Notes: generated by a model from the sequence alone, not told the origin. Positions 37,905 through 48,649 are shown, numbered from the stretch's first letter. The stretch: 64,000 nucleotides of DNA from Streptococcus sp. HPH0090 (GCF_000411475.1 NZ_KE150464.1:620001-684000), one strand, 5' to 3'. Made by a program: numbers and translations.

Positions 37905-40900
37905 TTAGTTTTTCTTCTTTCTAAGAAGGTAAGCTGCAATGCCAACTCCAGCAAGAGCTAAGATTAGACTAAGAACAGAGTCACTTGAACCAGTATTTGG
38001 GAGGATTCCAACTTTCTTGTTTGGTTCTTCTGTTGTAGTTGTTGGAGGGACACTTGGTTCATGTTTATTGGTAAGAACAAAGTTTCCTTTACCGTCATCT
38101 GTAATAGTTACTTGATAACCTTCTGGAACATCTACTTCTTCAACTGTATAGTTGATTGCTTTACCATTGATTTTTTCATTAAGGTCGCTAAATGTATAAG
38201 TCCACTTGTTCTCTTCAGATAACTCAATTACAGCGCCAGTTTTCTGACCATCAGCATAAAGTTGTACTTTAACATTCTTAGGTCGAATACCGTCTTTGTT
38301 ATCACTATCATCCCATTTCTTAGTTACTTGAACTGTTGTCTTAGATGGAGTATGCGTATTACGGATCACCACTTGACCTGGATCAGTTGCTTCAACCGTT
38401 TGAGTATAACCTTCTGGCACTTCTGTTTCTTTCACTGTATATTGAACAGCTTTGCCATCTTTTTTCTCATCCAATTCAGAGAAGGTGTAAGTCCATTTGT
38501 TATCTTCAGAGAGCTCTACTTCTTTACCTAATGCTTGACCGTCAGCATAGAGTTGAACCTTGATTGCCTTCGGACGAAGGCCATCTTGGTTTTCTGCATC
38601 ATCCCACTTCTTAGTCACTGTTAAACTAGTTTTACCTGGTTTGTATGTGTTTGTGATAGTTGTACCATCAATCGTTGCTGTGTAGTTTGCTACGGTATCT
38701 TCTGTCACAGTGTAGATGATTTTCTGACCGTTTTTATAGACTGGTAGGTTTGTGAAGGTATGACTCCATGTTTCTCCCTCACCAGAAAGAGTTGCTGTTT
38801 GAACTTTCTCACCATTAGCCAAGATATGAACCGTAATTGTTGTAGGACGGAGACCATCTTGGTTTTTAGCATCATCCCAAACTTTTTTTACAGTTACTTC
38901 TGTTGTTTCAGGAGTTCGCTTGTTAGTAATCGTTGCTTTTCCATCTATAAATTCAGCTTCTTCTTTATCAACTGTGTAATAAGCTGGTACTTTAACTTCT
39001 TTTACAGTATAGCTGAAAAGGTTACCCTCGCTATCTCTATCTGGTAGATTGCTAAAGGTTGCTTTCCAATTATTCGCTGCTGAGAGTGAAACTGGTGTTC
39101 CTTCTGCTTTACCATTTTTATACAATTGGAATTCAATAAATTTCGGACGAAGACCTTCAATATTGTCTTGGTCATCCCAAACTTTAGAAGCTTCGAGATT
39201 GATATATTGGATAGCTGTCTTATTTGAAATCACTTTTGGCGATGCTTTGGAACCAACAGCTTCTCCATCAATTGTAACATGATAGATTTGTTGGTCTGCA
39301 TCGTAAGTGACAACGACTGCATGCTCTGTCTCATCCAACTTGTAGTTGTTTGGAGCTTTAGTCTCTTTAAGTGTGTAAGTTCCTTCTGTTAGGGTAGTGA
39401 AGGCAAGGTTTCCATCCTTATCAGAAACTTGAGTTGCAAGAACAGTACCAGTAGCATCTGACAAGGTGAACTCTGCACCTGCTAAAGCTTTACTTGTATC
39501 GTCTTTATCCACTTTCTTCACATGGAAGCTAGCCGCAAAGATTTGAGAAGTTACCGTATTAGACTCACGGTTTCCATCATGTCCTTTAGCTCTATATCCA
39601 AATTGGTTATGAGCTTGAACGACACCTGAACGGCCACCATTGTCCTTGTTGTCTTCTGTATGATCTAGCATCAATTGCTTAACTTGGTCTGTCAATTCGC
39701 TTGGGTTGACCACTGGTACAGCAATATCAACTTGGCTACGCGCACCGATAGCGGTTCCTTCATTTGCAACGACCTTAATTCCTGTTACTTTACTATAGTC
39801 TGTGATATCTGCTGACCAAATATCTTTATCTGCAGCTTGTGCCATAGTGCTAGCTGTAACTGTTGTATCTGTAGTGTAGTATACTGTCCAACCTTCTGGA
39901 GCAGTGACTGGTCCACGAAGACTGACAGTGTATTCTGTCTTACGAGCAGAAGCATCAAGTGTATTGACATCACCAACTTTAGGAAGGACATCATAGATAA
40001 CCGTATTTTCAACTGGATTATCTGTGTTGTTCTTAATTGTTAATTTGTAATTAAAGGTTTCACCTGGTTTAAAGGTACGAGTTACTGTTGAGGCATCAGA
40101 TAAGTCATCGTTTTTAGCAATGAACTTACGAGCATAGACACCTTCAGCTGCAACGATAGTATAGTTAGATTCCGCATGAGGAATCTTATCCGTTGTCGAA
40201 CCGTTGTTATTTAAATCGTAGCTATCTACTGCAATCTTATTAGGGTTAGCAGTTTCTAAATCCCAGAGACCTTCCCCAGCCAAATAAATATGGTTGGTAA
40301 AGGTTCCGCCATCGGCCTTACCTTTCAGCTTAGTATAGATAAATGGCAAACGAACTTGACCACCAGTCTCTAGAGCACGTTTGATAAATTCCTTTTGATC
40401 CAAGTGGATAATCAAGGCAGAACGTCCAGAGTTGTGGTAGTTTTCAACCACTTCATAGGATTTGTTCCAAGGAGCATAAAAACGAGTGTTATTCTTATCA
40501 AAATATTGATCTAAGTCCTTAAAGTCAATGTCCAAGGTATTTGGATCAAAGAGATCAATAACACGCAAGTCCTTGTAATCCTTACCTGGATCCAAGCGAA
40601 CATTTTCAGCAGATAGGGAAAAACGAATGGTTTTTCCATCTGTGAATTGGACATTGTTGTAATCTGTATTCTTAGTCAGTTCAACATTTTCTTTCAAAGG
40701 AAGAAGTTTGAACTGCCATTTAGCAGATTGGTCTCTGTCTGCACCTGACTGGGTTTTGTAAGTAATTCGTCCAGTATTTTCATAGGCATTCTTGGTATCA
40801 TCATTCTGATCAATATGGGTCTTTTCTGGATCTTTAAAAGATGTATAGGTAGAAATATAAATCCCTTGACCAGATGGAAGCTCGAAGTCGTCTTTCATCT

Positions 40901-42386
40901 CCAGTCTCCAGCCGACAACCGTTCCATATTTGGTCAAATCAGTGCTTCCAAATCCATCCTTGTCTGCCTCTGGTTGGATTTCTTTAGTTGAACCATCTTC
41001 CATGGTTAGGATGATGCGTTTCACGTATTGATTGATCAGAGGTCCATTTCCATAGATTCCAATCAACATACGACCATATTCAATTTTGGTAAACTTCAAA
41101 CGAGAGTCTACTTGCTCATCATAAAAGACAATGTTTTTCTGAGCAAATGGTGTGATATTTTGGAATTTCAATACCCACTTATAGTTGGCTGCCTTGTAGT
41201 CTGTCGAATCGTAGACATTACCTTCAGCTTGTTTGGCAAAAGATCCTTTTCCTTCCAAGTCACGCGAAGTGAGTCGGAAGATGAGAGAATCTTCAGCCGT
41301 TACATCTGGTTCTCCCTCACCACGTTCCGCAGGAATCCCCACGACAGACGCAGTATTGGTCAAATCTTTCACTAAGACATCTTCTAAAGTTTGGTCTTTT
41401 TCCATGACCAAATCAGGGAATTTCAAGTATAAGAAACTCTTATCTTGGATTTTTTGCATCAAATCAGAATGATAGTTTTGAGGATTGGCATTGGCATCGG
41501 CAACAAAAGTTTTTGAAACCGTACCATCCCCATTGTCGACCCAGCCTTCTGATTTTTCTGTATCCAGAACTGCTGTACGAGTTTTTCCGTTTTTATCCGT
41601 ATAAGTTGGTAACTTATCAGTAATCGTTGCAGATTCCAACTGGCGATAGCTACCATTATACTGTCCACGCATCCCATCTAACAAGAAGGCAAATGGAACT
41701 GAACTAGCTTTTTCAATGTACTTTTTACCATCAGCACCTATCACAATCCCTGGAGATGCTTCCGCATAGTCCCTAGACATGGTCGCATCATAGTTCTGAT
41801 TAATAAACTTGGTCAAGGTATAATCCTTGTATTGAGGTTTCCAGGTTATACTATTGAGGGCAGTCTCAGCACCATTAACATTCAATGTCCCTGTGATATC
41901 CATCGAGTAGTTTGTAGGAGGAAATCCTAACTTAAACTTAGCGATGAATGGTAGTGTCAACACCTCTGACTTTTGGTAATTGGTGAAATGTAGGCTGATT
42001 TGGTAATCATCTCCCACCTTGGTCACTGTTGGTTCATCATGTTGAGAACTACTAGTGAATCCTGGAAGACTAACTTCCGATAAGTATTTCCCAGGGAGGA
42101 CTACATTAACCACGACATCATTGATATCTGTCGTCAGATTTTTTGGGGTAATCTGAATATAGCCAGACATGGTATCAGAAGTGTTATAGGCCATACCACC
42201 CGGATGGTCTTGTTTATCTCCGTACAAGAGACTAACATCTAAGGCACCATTATCTCCGACTGCTAGTTCTTTTGCCAGGACTGATACAGCTCCTTGACTC
42301 ATTTGCCCTAGCATCATTAATATGGTGAATAGGACAAAACCTTTTCTCAAGAAGGCTTTCCATAAGGAATTTTTCCTGTTCATCAT
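37905..42386 (-). CDS. LPXTG-anchored surface protein with Cna_B repeats
   Basis: A 1493-residue cell-wall adhesin candidate. The signal peptide covers about 1-39 (ends VSVLAKE; no YSIRK motif). About 910 residues of unrecognised extracellular head follow, including a segment near 760-800 (TFKPGETFNYKLTIKNNTDN) that resembles DUF11/isopeptide domains. A SpaA-like prealbumin domain spans 954-1061 and four Cna_B repeats cover 1062-1441. Each repeat has Lys before WDD, Glu in YTVxE and Asn in TNK/NT, the set needed for Lys-Asn isopeptide bonds. A Pro/Thr linker leads to LPNTG at 1462-1466, a membrane helix and RKKKN. No sortase or pilin genes are adjacent, so the housekeeping sortase should attach it. 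The second Met is better spaced from AAAGGAG. Confidence 0.93.
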   Translation of the reverse strand: MMNRKNSLWKAFLRKGFVLFTILMMLGQMSQGAVSVLAKELAVGDNGALDVSLLYGDKQDHPGGMAYNTSDTMSGYIQITPKNLTTDINDVVVNVVLPGKYLSEVSLPGFTSSSQHDEPTVTKVGDDYQISLHFTNYQKSEVLTLPFIAKFKLGFPPTNYSMDITGTLNVNGAETALNSITWKPQYKDYTLTKFINQNYDATMSRDYAEASPGIVIGADGKKYIEKASSVPFAFLLDGMRGQYNGSYRQLESATITDKLPTYTDKNGKTRTAVLDTEKSEGWVDNGDGTVSKTFVADANANPQNYHSDLMQKIQDKSFLYLKFPDLVMEKDQTLEDVLVKDLTNTASVVGIPAERGEGEPDVTAEDSLIFRLTSRDLEGKGSFAKQAEGNVYDSTDYKAANYKWVLKFQNITPFAQKNIVFYDEQVDSRLKFTKIEYGRMLIGIYGNGPLINQYVKRIILTMEDGSTKEIQPEADKDGFGSTDLTKYGTVVGWRLEMKDDFELPSGQGIYISTYTSFKDPEKTHIDQNDDTKNAYENTGRITYKTQSGADRDQSAKWQFKLLPLKENVELTKNTDYNNVQFTDGKTIRFSLSAENVRLDPGKDYKDLRVIDLFDPNTLDIDFKDLDQYFDKNNTRFYAPWNKSYEVVENYHNSGRSALIIHLDQKEFIKRALETGGQVRLPFIYTKLKGKADGGTFTNHIYLAGEGLWDLETANPNKIAVDSYDLNNNGSTTDKIPHAESNYTIVAAEGVYARKFIAKNDDLSDASTVTRTFKPGETFNYKLTIKNNTDNPVENTVIYDVLPKVGDVNTLDASARKTEYTVSLRGPVTAPEGWTVYYTTDTTVTASTMAQAADKDIWSADITDYSKVTGIKVVANEGTAIGARSQVDIAVPVVNPSELTDQVKQLMLDHTEDNKDNGGRSGVVQAHNQFGYRAKGHDGNRESNTVTSQIFAASFHVKKVDKDDTSKALAGAEFTLSDATGTVLATQVSDKDGNLAFTTLTEGTYTLKETKAPNNYKLDETEHAVVVTYDADQQIYHVTIDGEAVGSKASPKVISNKTAIQYINLEASKVWDDQDNIEGLRPKFIEFQLYKNGKAEGTPVSLSAANNWKATFSNLPDRDSEGNLFSYTVKEVKVPAYYTVDKEEAEFIDGKATITNKRTPETTEVTVKKVWDDAKNQDGLRPTTITVHILANGEKVQTATLSGEGETWSHTFTNLPVYKNGQKIIYTVTEDTVANYTATIDGTTITNTYKPGKTSLTVTKKWDDAENQDGLRPKAIKVQLYADGQALGKEVELSEDNKWTYTFSELDEKKDGKAVQYTVKETEVPEGYTQTVEATDPGQVVIRNTHTPSKTTVQVTKKWDDSDNKDGIRPKNVKVQLYADGQKTGAVIELSEENKWTYTFSDLNEKINGKAINYTVEEVDVPEGYQVTITDDGKGNFVLTNKHEPSVPPTTTTEEPNKKVGILPNTGSSDSVLSLILALAGVGIAAYLLRKKKN

Positions 42387-42571
42387 TCTTCTCCTTTATA
42401 TTAATTGAAACACATTGGCTCAAATTAATTTTATCACAAATAAGATATTTTATCTACAAAAATTATACATTTTTTATATCTAGTATACACTTTTTTGATT
42501 TTTACGTATTTTATATACATTTACTTTTAGGTGATAGATAAAAATTACTCTAAACAAGACCAAAATAAACA

Positions 42572-42601
42572 AAAAAATCTACCAAAAATGGTAGATTTTT
42601 T
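42572..42601 (-). terminator. Terminator after alaS
   Basis: A 12-bp stem AAAAAATCTACC/GGTAGATTTTTT around a 6-base loop, ending directly before the alaS stop codon region. It would also stop transcripts from the opposite direction. Confidence 0.85.
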
Positions 42602-42602
42602 C

Positions 42603-45221
42603 TTACAATTTACCTGCTACGGCATCCAACAAGTCTTGAATGTTCGCTTGGTTGCTTCCTCCTGCCATGGCCATGTCTGGTTTCCCACCACCACGTCCAT
42701 CAACGATTGGAGCTAATTCTTTAATCACATTACCTGCATGCACATCTTTTGTCTTGCTAGCTACAAGGACATTGACCTTATCACCGATAGCTGCGACAAG
42801 AACAAGGACATCAGAGTAATCTTTTTGTTTCCAGTTATCCGCAAAGGTACGAAGGGCACCTGCATCTGATACTGAAACTTGGCTGGCAATGTAACGGTGG
42901 CCGTTTGCTTCTTGAACATTCTTGAAGACATCACCTGCTGCCGCCGCTGCTGCTTTTTCCTTCAATTCTGCATTTTCTTTTTGCAATTGACGGAGTTGCT
43001 CCTGAAGTCCTTCAACCTTGTGAGGTACTTCCTTGAGTTGAGGAGCTTTCAAGGTTGTTGCGACTGCTTTCAGTGCATCTTCTTGTTCACGGTAAGCTTC
43101 AAAGGCTTCTTTACCAGTCACTGCCAAGATACGACGAGTTCCTGATCCGATTCCTTCTTCTTTGACAATCTTGAAGAGACCAATTTCAGAAGTATTACCT
43201 ACGTGAGTACCACCACAGAGCTCAACAGAGTAATCACCGATAGTGACAACGCGGACTTCCTTACCGTATTTCTCACCAAAGAGGGCCATAGCTCCCATTT
43301 CTTTAGCGGTGTCAATGTCTGTCTCAACAGTTTCTACTGCGATGGCTTCCCAAATCTGCTCATTGACTTGTTGCTCAATAGCACGCAACTCTTCTGGAGT
43401 CACTGCTTGGAAGTGAGTAAAGTCAAAGCGTAGGAATTCTACCTCATTAAGAGATCCTGCCTGAGTGGCGTGGTGACCAAGGATATTATGAAGAGCTGCA
43501 TGGAGCAAGTGAGTGGCTGTGTGGTTCTTCATGACACGGTGACGACGATTGCTATCGATAGCCAAGGTGTATTCTTGGTTCAAAGCAAGTGGTGCAAGAA
43601 CTTCAACGGTATGGAGTGGTTGTCCGTTTGGTGCTTTTTGAACATCTGTCACTGTCGCTACAACATTTCCTTGAGCATCTAAGATTTGACCATGATCCGC
43701 AACTTGTCCACCCATTTCAGCGTAGAATGGAGTTTCTGCAAAGATAAGAGATGCAGTTCCTTCAGATACAGCTTCTACTTCTACATTGTCCGCTACGATA
43801 GCCACCAACTTAGAAGGCAATTGGCTAGCATTGTAGTTGAAGCTACTTTCAACTGTAATGTTTTGAAGGGTTTCGTTTTGCATCCCCATAGATCCACCTT
43901 TGACAGCAGATGCACGCGCACGTTCTTGTTGTTCCTTCATGGCTGCTTCAAAACCTTCACGGTCAACCGTCATACCAGCTTCTTCAGCAATTTCTTCTGT
44001 CAATTCCACTGGGAATCCGTATGTATCATAGAGTTTGAAGACATCTTGACCAGCGATGACGCTTTGACCTTTGGCTTTCAAGTCTGCTACGATGGTTTCT
44101 GCAAAGTGTTGACCTGAGTGAAGGGTACGAGCAAATGACTCTTCCTCGCTCTTCACGATTTTTTCGATAAAGTCGCGTTTTTCAAGCACTTCTGGGTAGT
44201 AACTTTCCATGATTTTTCCAACTGTTGGAACGAGTTTATAAAGGAAAGGCTCGTTGATACCCAATTTTTGACCGTGCATAGAAGCACGACGGAGAAGACG
44301 ACGGAGTACATATCCACGACCTTCATTTCCAGGAAGGGCACCATCCCCAATCGCAAATGAAAGCGAACGGATATGGTCGGCAATGACCTTGAAGCTCATA
44401 TTGTCACCATCTTGGTCGTATACCTTACCAGACAATTTCTCAACTTCACGGATGATCGGCATGAAGAGGTCTGTCTCAAAGTTTGTCTTCGCCCCTTGGA
44501 TAACCGCCACCAAACGCTCTAAACCTGCGCCCGTATCAATGTTCTTGTGTGGCAATTCCTTGTATTCGCTACGAGGAACAGCAGGGTCTGCGTTAAATTG
44601 CGACAAGACAATATTCCAGATTTCGATGTAACGGTCGTTTTCGATATCTTCTGCAAGAAGACGAAGGCCGATGTTTTCTGGGTCAAAGGCTTCTCCACGG
44701 TCGAAGAAGATTTCTGTATCAGGTCCAGAAGGTCCCGCACCGATTTCCCAGAAGTTGTCTTCGATTGGGATCAAGTGACTTGGATCCACTCCCACTTCAA
44801 TCCAGCGGTTGTATGAATCCTTGTCATCTGGATAATAAGTCATGTAGAGTTTGTCTTTAGGGAAGTCAAACCACTCAGGACTTGTCAAAAGCTCATAAGC
44901 CCAAGTAATGGCTTCGTCACGGAAGTAATCCCCGATTGAGAAGTTCCCCAACATTTCAAACATAGTATGGTGACGAGCAGTCTTCCCTACGTTTTCGATA
45001 TCGTTGGTACGGATGGCTTTTTGCGCATTGGTAATACGTGGGTTTTCAGGTTTGATAGTTCCATCGAAGTATTTCTTAAGAGTGGCAACCCCTGAGTTGA
45101 TCCACAACAGTGTTGGGTCATTTACTGGAACCAAGCTAACAGATGGCTCTACTGAGTGGCCTTTACTTGCCCAGAAATCAAGCCACATTTGGCGGACTTG
45201 TGCACTAGATAATTGTTTCAT
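42603..45221 (-). CDS. alaS: Alanyl-tRNA synthetase
   Basis: An 872-residue class II synthetase that charges tRNA-Ala. Motif 1 region [13 protein letters not shown] lies at the N-terminus and the catalytic core ends near 450. The editing domain has [11 protein letters not shown] and a C-GGTH zinc motif ([12 protein letters not shown]). A coiled segment and a DHHA1-type C-terminal domain with [12 protein letters not shown] follow. It is the second gene behind an alanine-type T-box leader, 15 bases after the LURP-one-like gene, so its expression should respond to uncharged tRNA-Ala. Confidence 0.98.
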   Translation of the reverse strand: MKQLSSAQVRQMWLDFWASKGHSVEPSVSLVPVNDPTLLWINSGVATLKKYFDGTIKPENPRITNAQKAIRTNDIENVGKTARHHTMFEMLGNFSIGDYFRDEAITWAYELLTSPEWFDFPKDKLYMTYYPDDKDSYNRWIEVGVDPSHLIPIEDNFWEIGAGPSGPDTEIFFDRGEAFDPENIGLRLLAEDIENDRYIEIWNIVLSQFNADPAVPRSEYKELPHKNIDTGAGLERLVAVIQGAKTNFETDLFMPIIREVEKLSGKVYDQDGDNMSFKVIADHIRSLSFAIGDGALPGNEGRGYVLRRLLRRASMHGQKLGINEPFLYKLVPTVGKIMESYYPEVLEKRDFIEKIVKSEEESFARTLHSGQHFAETIVADLKAKGQSVIAGQDVFKLYDTYGFPVELTEEIAEEAGMTVDREGFEAAMKEQQERARASAVKGGSMGMQNETLQNITVESSFNYNASQLPSKLVAIVADNVEVEAVSEGTASLIFAETPFYAEMGGQVADHGQILDAQGNVVATVTDVQKAPNGQPLHTVEVLAPLALNQEYTLAIDSNRRHRVMKNHTATHLLHAALHNILGHHATQAGSLNEVEFLRFDFTHFQAVTPEELRAIEQQVNEQIWEAIAVETVETDIDTAKEMGAMALFGEKYGKEVRVVTIGDYSVELCGGTHVGNTSEIGLFKIVKEEGIGSGTRRILAVTGKEAFEAYREQEDALKAVATTLKAPQLKEVPHKVEGLQEQLRQLQKENAELKEKAAAAAAGDVFKNVQEANGHRYIASQVSVSDAGALRTFADNWKQKDYSDVLVLVAAIGDKVNVLVASKTKDVHAGNVIKELAPIVDGRGGGKPDMAMAGGSNQANIQDLLDAVAGKL

Positions 45222-45236
45222 AATGTCTCCTTTTTA

Positions 45237-45722
45237 CTAATTAGATTGGCTTTCTAGCATCTCCACATAGTCGATAGCAACGCAGAGGGAAATGACTAGG
45301 TCTGCATAAGATTCGTCGTAGACTGTTACAGTATAGGTAGAGGTTAAATGAAAAAGTTCCTTGGTAATCTCAGCAATCACTTGATCACGATCATCTAGGA
45401 GTCTAAAATTCAAATCCCAGATATTGCCTTCGATACGAAGACCGAGATTGTCGAACTCATACTTATCTCTAAATAAAGTGAGCTTCTTTCGAATATAGAA
45501 ACTATCTCCATTACTGAGTTGAATCTCAAAGCGTGGCATAAAGGTAAGAATTTCTTTACTAATTCCACTGACCTGTTCACCAACTGCATCATAAATGGTA
45601 AAAGTCTTAGGAATCTTAAAAAATGAACCTTCAACCTGATAGGCGACATTGCCCATTTCATCCTTGATATCAAAACGTTCACCACCTAGACGGAACTTTT
45701 GTTTAACAAGAAATGTTTTCAT
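45237..45722 (-). CDS. LURP-one-related (Tubby C-like) protein
   Basis: A 161-residue soluble protein of the LURP-one-related fold: a chain of short beta strands (KTFLVKQKFRLGGERFDIKD, later FFKIPKTFTIYD) ending in a helix rich in Ile and Val. Relatives include plant LURP1 and phospholipid scramblase-like proteins; the bacterial function is unknown. The start MKTFLVKQKF at 45722 has GGAGGTG upstream, whereas the longer frame runs into the T-box leader. It is the first gene after that leader and precedes alaS, so it is under the same alanine tRNA control. Confidence 0.8.
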   Translation of the reverse strand: MKTFLVKQKFRLGGERFDIKDEMGNVAYQVEGSFFKIPKTFTIYDAVGEQVSGISKEILTFMPRFEIQLSNGDSFYIRKKLTLFRDKYEFDNLGLRIEGNIWDLNFRLLDDRDQVIAEITKELFHLTSTYTVTVYDESYADLVISLCVAIDYVEMLESQSN

Positions 45723-45916
45723 AAGCACCTCCAAAAATAAAAGACAAATCCATATCACGAAGGGCGAAAAACCGCGGTACCACCTTCATTCAATGAACTT
45801 GTCATTCTTGATTCTTATGCAATTGTTACAATCGAGTAGCATGATTTTCTATCTTAGATGGCTCGCAGCACCGCCAATTCTCTGAACTAAGATGGAGAGA
45901 AAATCAATTCTCAACT
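45723..45916 (-). promoter_or_regulatory. T-box riboswitch (alanine type)
   Basis: The leader contains the T-box core GGTGGTACCGCG (minus strand, 45783-45772), preceded by the long stem I region. In stem I, GCT at 45869-45867 within GGTGCTGCGAGCC is the best candidate specifier codon for alanine. A CGCCCTTC segment after the core can pair with GAAGG to form the competing terminator. T-boxes read uncharged tRNA and let transcription continue into the synthetase gene. The boundaries are approximate. Confidence 0.88.
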
Positions 45917-45921
45917 TTCTT

Positions 45922-45950
45922 ATTATATCGTTTTTTGATGATTGAGTCAA
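45922..45950 (-). promoter_or_regulatory. Promoter of the T-box/alaS operon
   Basis: TTGACT (45950-45945), a 17-base spacer and TATAAT (45927-45922) on the minus strand. The start of transcription falls near 45915, giving a leader of about 190 bases. Confidence 0.88.
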
Positions 45951-45966
45951 CTGGGAAAGCTAACAA

Positions 45967-45995
45967 AAAACGAACCAGCTTAACTGATTCGTTTT
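45967..45995 (-). terminator. Terminator after potD
   Basis: AAAACGAACCAG and CTGATTCGTTTT (one G-U pair on the minus strand) around CTTAA, 11 bases past the potD stop. Confidence 0.8.
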
Positions 45996-46005
45996 ATTTA
46001 TACTC

Positions 46006-47076
46006 CTACTTCCGATACATCTTAAACTGTAGGAAGAGGTCACTATAGATACCTGTCCATTTATGGTCAAATTTCTCATAAACTTCCAGGTGTTTCATAG
46101 TGTCTGCGTCTGGATAGAAGGACTTGTCCTCTTTTGTCTCCTCAGGGAGCATTTCCTTAGCAGCATTGTTTGGTGTTGAATAACCGACATATTCTGCATT
46201 TTTGAGAGCATTTTCGGGTTTCAACATGAAGTTGATGAAGGCATAGGCTGCATCCTTGTTCTTAACTGTCTTTGGTATCACCATATTGTCAAACCAGAGG
46301 TTACTTGCTTCTGTAGGTACGACGTATTTGAGGTTAGGATTCTTTTCCAACATCTGGCTAGCTTCCCCTGAGAAAGTCACACCGATGGCAGCGTTATTCT
46401 GAATCATGTAACCCTTCATCTCATCGGCTACAATAGCCTTGATATTAGGAGTTAGCTCATAAAGTTTATCGACCGTTTGTGACAGTTGTTGTGGATCTTT
46501 AGAGTTGAGGCTATAGCCTAGTGAGTTAAGACCTAACCCAAGCACTTCACGCGCCCCATCAAAGAGCATGATTGAATCCTTGTATTCTGGTTTCCAGAGG
46601 TCATCCCAATGTTCAGGCGCTTCTTCCACCATTGTTTCATTATAAACAATTCCCAATGTTCCCCAGAAGTATGGGATTGAGTACTGGTTGTTGGGGTCAA
46701 AAGACTGGTTGAGAAACTCTGGACCAATATTCTCAATTCCCTCAATCTTACTATAATCAAGTGGAACTAAGAGATCTTCGTCCTTCAACTTGTTAATCAT
46801 GTACTCACTCGGGATGGCAATATCATAGGTTGTTCCACCCTGCTTGATTTTCGTGTACATGGCTTCGTTAGAATCAAAGGTTTCGTACTGAACTTGGATT
46901 CCCGTTTCTTCTGTAAATTTTTCCAGAAGTTCAGGATCGATATAGTCTCCCCAGTTGTAGATAACCAATTTTTGACTATCACGACTATTGATTTTACTAT
47001 CAAGATGGTAAGAAATTCCCCACAAAACGAGGATAATCGCAAGAATTCCTGCTAAAAATGAATAGAGCTTTTTCAT
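46006..47076 (-). CDS. potD: Spermidine/putrescine-binding protein PotD
   Basis: The 356-residue extracellular polyamine receptor of PotABCD. It has a membrane-spanning N-terminus (residues 5-24) and the family motifs YNWGDYIDPELL and YDIAIPSEYM. Acidic and aromatic residues typical of polyamine binding follow, in SIPYFWGTLGIVYNE and FSGEASQM. There is no Cys after the hydrophobic segment, so it is probably held by an uncleaved signal anchor rather than by lipid. It is the last gene of murB-potABCD and overlaps potC by 4 bases (ATGA). Confidence 0.96.
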   Translation of the reverse strand: MKKLYSFLAGILAIILVLWGISYHLDSKINSRDSQKLVIYNWGDYIDPELLEKFTEETGIQVQYETFDSNEAMYTKIKQGGTTYDIAIPSEYMINKLKDEDLLVPLDYSKIEGIENIGPEFLNQSFDPNNQYSIPYFWGTLGIVYNETMVEEAPEHWDDLWKPEYKDSIMLFDGAREVLGLGLNSLGYSLNSKDPQQLSQTVDKLYELTPNIKAIVADEMKGYMIQNNAAIGVTFSGEASQMLEKNPNLKYVVPTEASNLWFDNMVIPKTVKNKDAAYAFINFMLKPENALKNAEYVGYSTPNNAAKEMLPEETKEDKSFYPDADTMKHLEVYEKFDHKWTGIYSDLFLQFKMYRK

Positions 47077-47846
47077 GCTTTCTCCTCCTTCTCACGCGAA
47101 ATAAAGTAATAGCCGACAACCAAGATAATACTAAAGAGAAAGACTAGGGCTGAAAGTGCATTGATTTCTAAGGAAATCCCTTTACGAGCTCGAGAGTAAA
47201 TCTCGACTGAGAGGGTTGAAAAACCATTCCCCGTTACAAAGAAAGTTACAGCAAAATCATCCAGTGAATAGGTGAAAGCCATGAAATAACCTGCAATGAT
47301 AGACGGTGTTAGGTAAGGAAGCATAATTTCCTTGAACATTTGGAACTGACTAGCTCCAAGGTCATAGGCTGCATGAATCATATCTCCATTCATCTCTTTC
47401 AATCGAGGCAAGACCATGAGCACTACAATTGGAATTGAAAAGGCCACATGACTAGAAAGAACTGTCAAAAATCCAAGCGAAAACTTGAGTTGTGTAAAGA
47501 GAATCAAGAAACTAGCACCAATCATAACGTCTGGAGCAACCATCAAAATGTTATTGAGTGATAGAAATGCTTCTTGGTATCTCTTGCGTGATTGGTAGAT
47601 GTAGATAGCTCCAAAGGTACCAATCACTGTCGCAATTAAGGCTGACAAAAAGGCTAGTAAAAATGTCTGTACCAGGATCAGCATGAGTCTTCCATCGCTA
47701 AACATAGTATGGAAATGAGCTAAACTAAAACCTGTAAAACTATTCATATCGTCCCCAGCATTGAAGGCATAACCAATCAAGTAGAAGATTGGCAGATAGA
47801 GGACGATAAAGACGAAGGCTAGGTATAGATTCGATAATTTTTTCAT
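47073..47846 (-). CDS. potC: Spermidine/putrescine ABC transporter permease PotC
   Basis: A 257-residue inner-membrane channel subunit with six helices. The EAA coupling loop (YDLGASQFQMFKEIMLPYLTPSI) lies near residues 160-182. It pairs with PotB and takes energy from PotA. It overlaps potB and potD by 4 bases at each end, the usual coupling in this operon. The C-terminus is charged (SREKEEKA). Confidence 0.96.
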   Translation of the reverse strand: MKKLSNLYLAFVFIVLYLPIFYLIGYAFNAGDDMNSFTGFSLAHFHTMFSDGRLMLILVQTFLLAFLSALIATVIGTFGAIYIYQSRKRYQEAFLSLNNILMVAPDVMIGASFLILFTQLKFSLGFLTVLSSHVAFSIPIVVLMVLPRLKEMNGDMIHAAYDLGASQFQMFKEIMLPYLTPSIIAGYFMAFTYSLDDFAVTFFVTGNGFSTLSVEIYSRARKGISLEINALSALVFLFSIILVVGYYFISREKEEKA

Positions 47847-48649
47847 CGTTCTCTCCTTTCCTTAGTCACCCACATAGTGACGAACATAGTCAGGATAAGA
47901 ACAACACCGATAGTTGAACCCATACCATAGTTGTCGTTGGTTAGGAAGTTCTGCTCGATGGCAGTCCCCAAGGTAATTACTCGGTTCCCTCCAATCAAAC
48001 GGGTCAACATGAAAAGACTCAAACTTGGGATAAAGACAGATTGGACACCACTTCGCACTCCATTCATTGACAGAGGGAAGATGACATGGCGGAAGGTTTC
48101 CCACTTGGTCGCACCGAGGTCATAGCTAGCATTGATGAGATTATTATCCATATCATCTAAAACATTGAAGATGGGCAAAATCATAAATGGAAGCTCGATA
48201 TAGCTTGCTACAAAGATAAATGAGAAATCTGTAAAGAGCAACTGCTGCGAACCAATCCCGATAAATTCTAGAAATTGGTTGATAGAGCCATTTTGCCCGA
48301 AAATCCCGATAAAGGCATAGGCCTTAAGGAGAAGGTTGATCCAGGTTGGCAGGATAATCAGCATGAGCCATAGTTGACGGTGTTTAAGACGAGTCAAAAA
48401 GAGGGCTGTTGGGTAGCTGATAAGTAGCGTCACTAGAGTTACAATCCCTGCATAGAGCACTGAGTTAAAACTCATTTTGAGATAGGTCAAATTTTGGGAC
48501 GCAAAATAGGATTTATAGTTTTCTAAACTGAACTGGCCTTCGATGTTGAAAAAGGATTGTCCAAATATCAAGACCAAGGGTGCCAATACAAAGAGTGCAA
48601 TCCAAAGCATGTAGGGCACTACAAAGAGTTTAGAGGTTGTTTTCTTCAT
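47843..48649 (-). CDS. potB: Spermidine/putrescine ABC transporter permease PotB
   Basis: A 268-residue permease with six helices and the EAA loop [19 protein letters not shown]. The start at 48649 ([10 protein letters not shown]) was chosen because GAGGAGG lies 6 bases upstream. The frame extends five codons further to a TTG that would fall inside that ribosome site. It overlaps the end of potA by 20 bases. Together with PotC it forms the polyamine channel. Confidence 0.95.
   Translation of the reverse strand: MKKTTSKLFVVPYMLWIALFVLAPLVLIFGQSFFNIEGQFSLENYKSYFASQNLTYLKMSFNSVLYAGIVTLVTLLISYPTALFLTRLKHRQLWLMLIILPTWINLLLKAYAFIGIFGQNGSINQFLEFIGIGSQQLLFTDFSFIFVASYIELPFMILPIFNVLDDMDNNLINASYDLGATKWETFRHVIFPLSMNGVRSGVQSVFIPSLSLFMLTRLIGGNRVITLGTAIEQNFLTNDNYGMGSTIGVVLILTMFVTMWVTKERRER

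Noticed and set aside
45723..45758. Longer start for the LURP-one-like gene (12 extra residues)
   Set aside because: The extension lies inside the T-box leader and before the GGAGGTG ribosome site.
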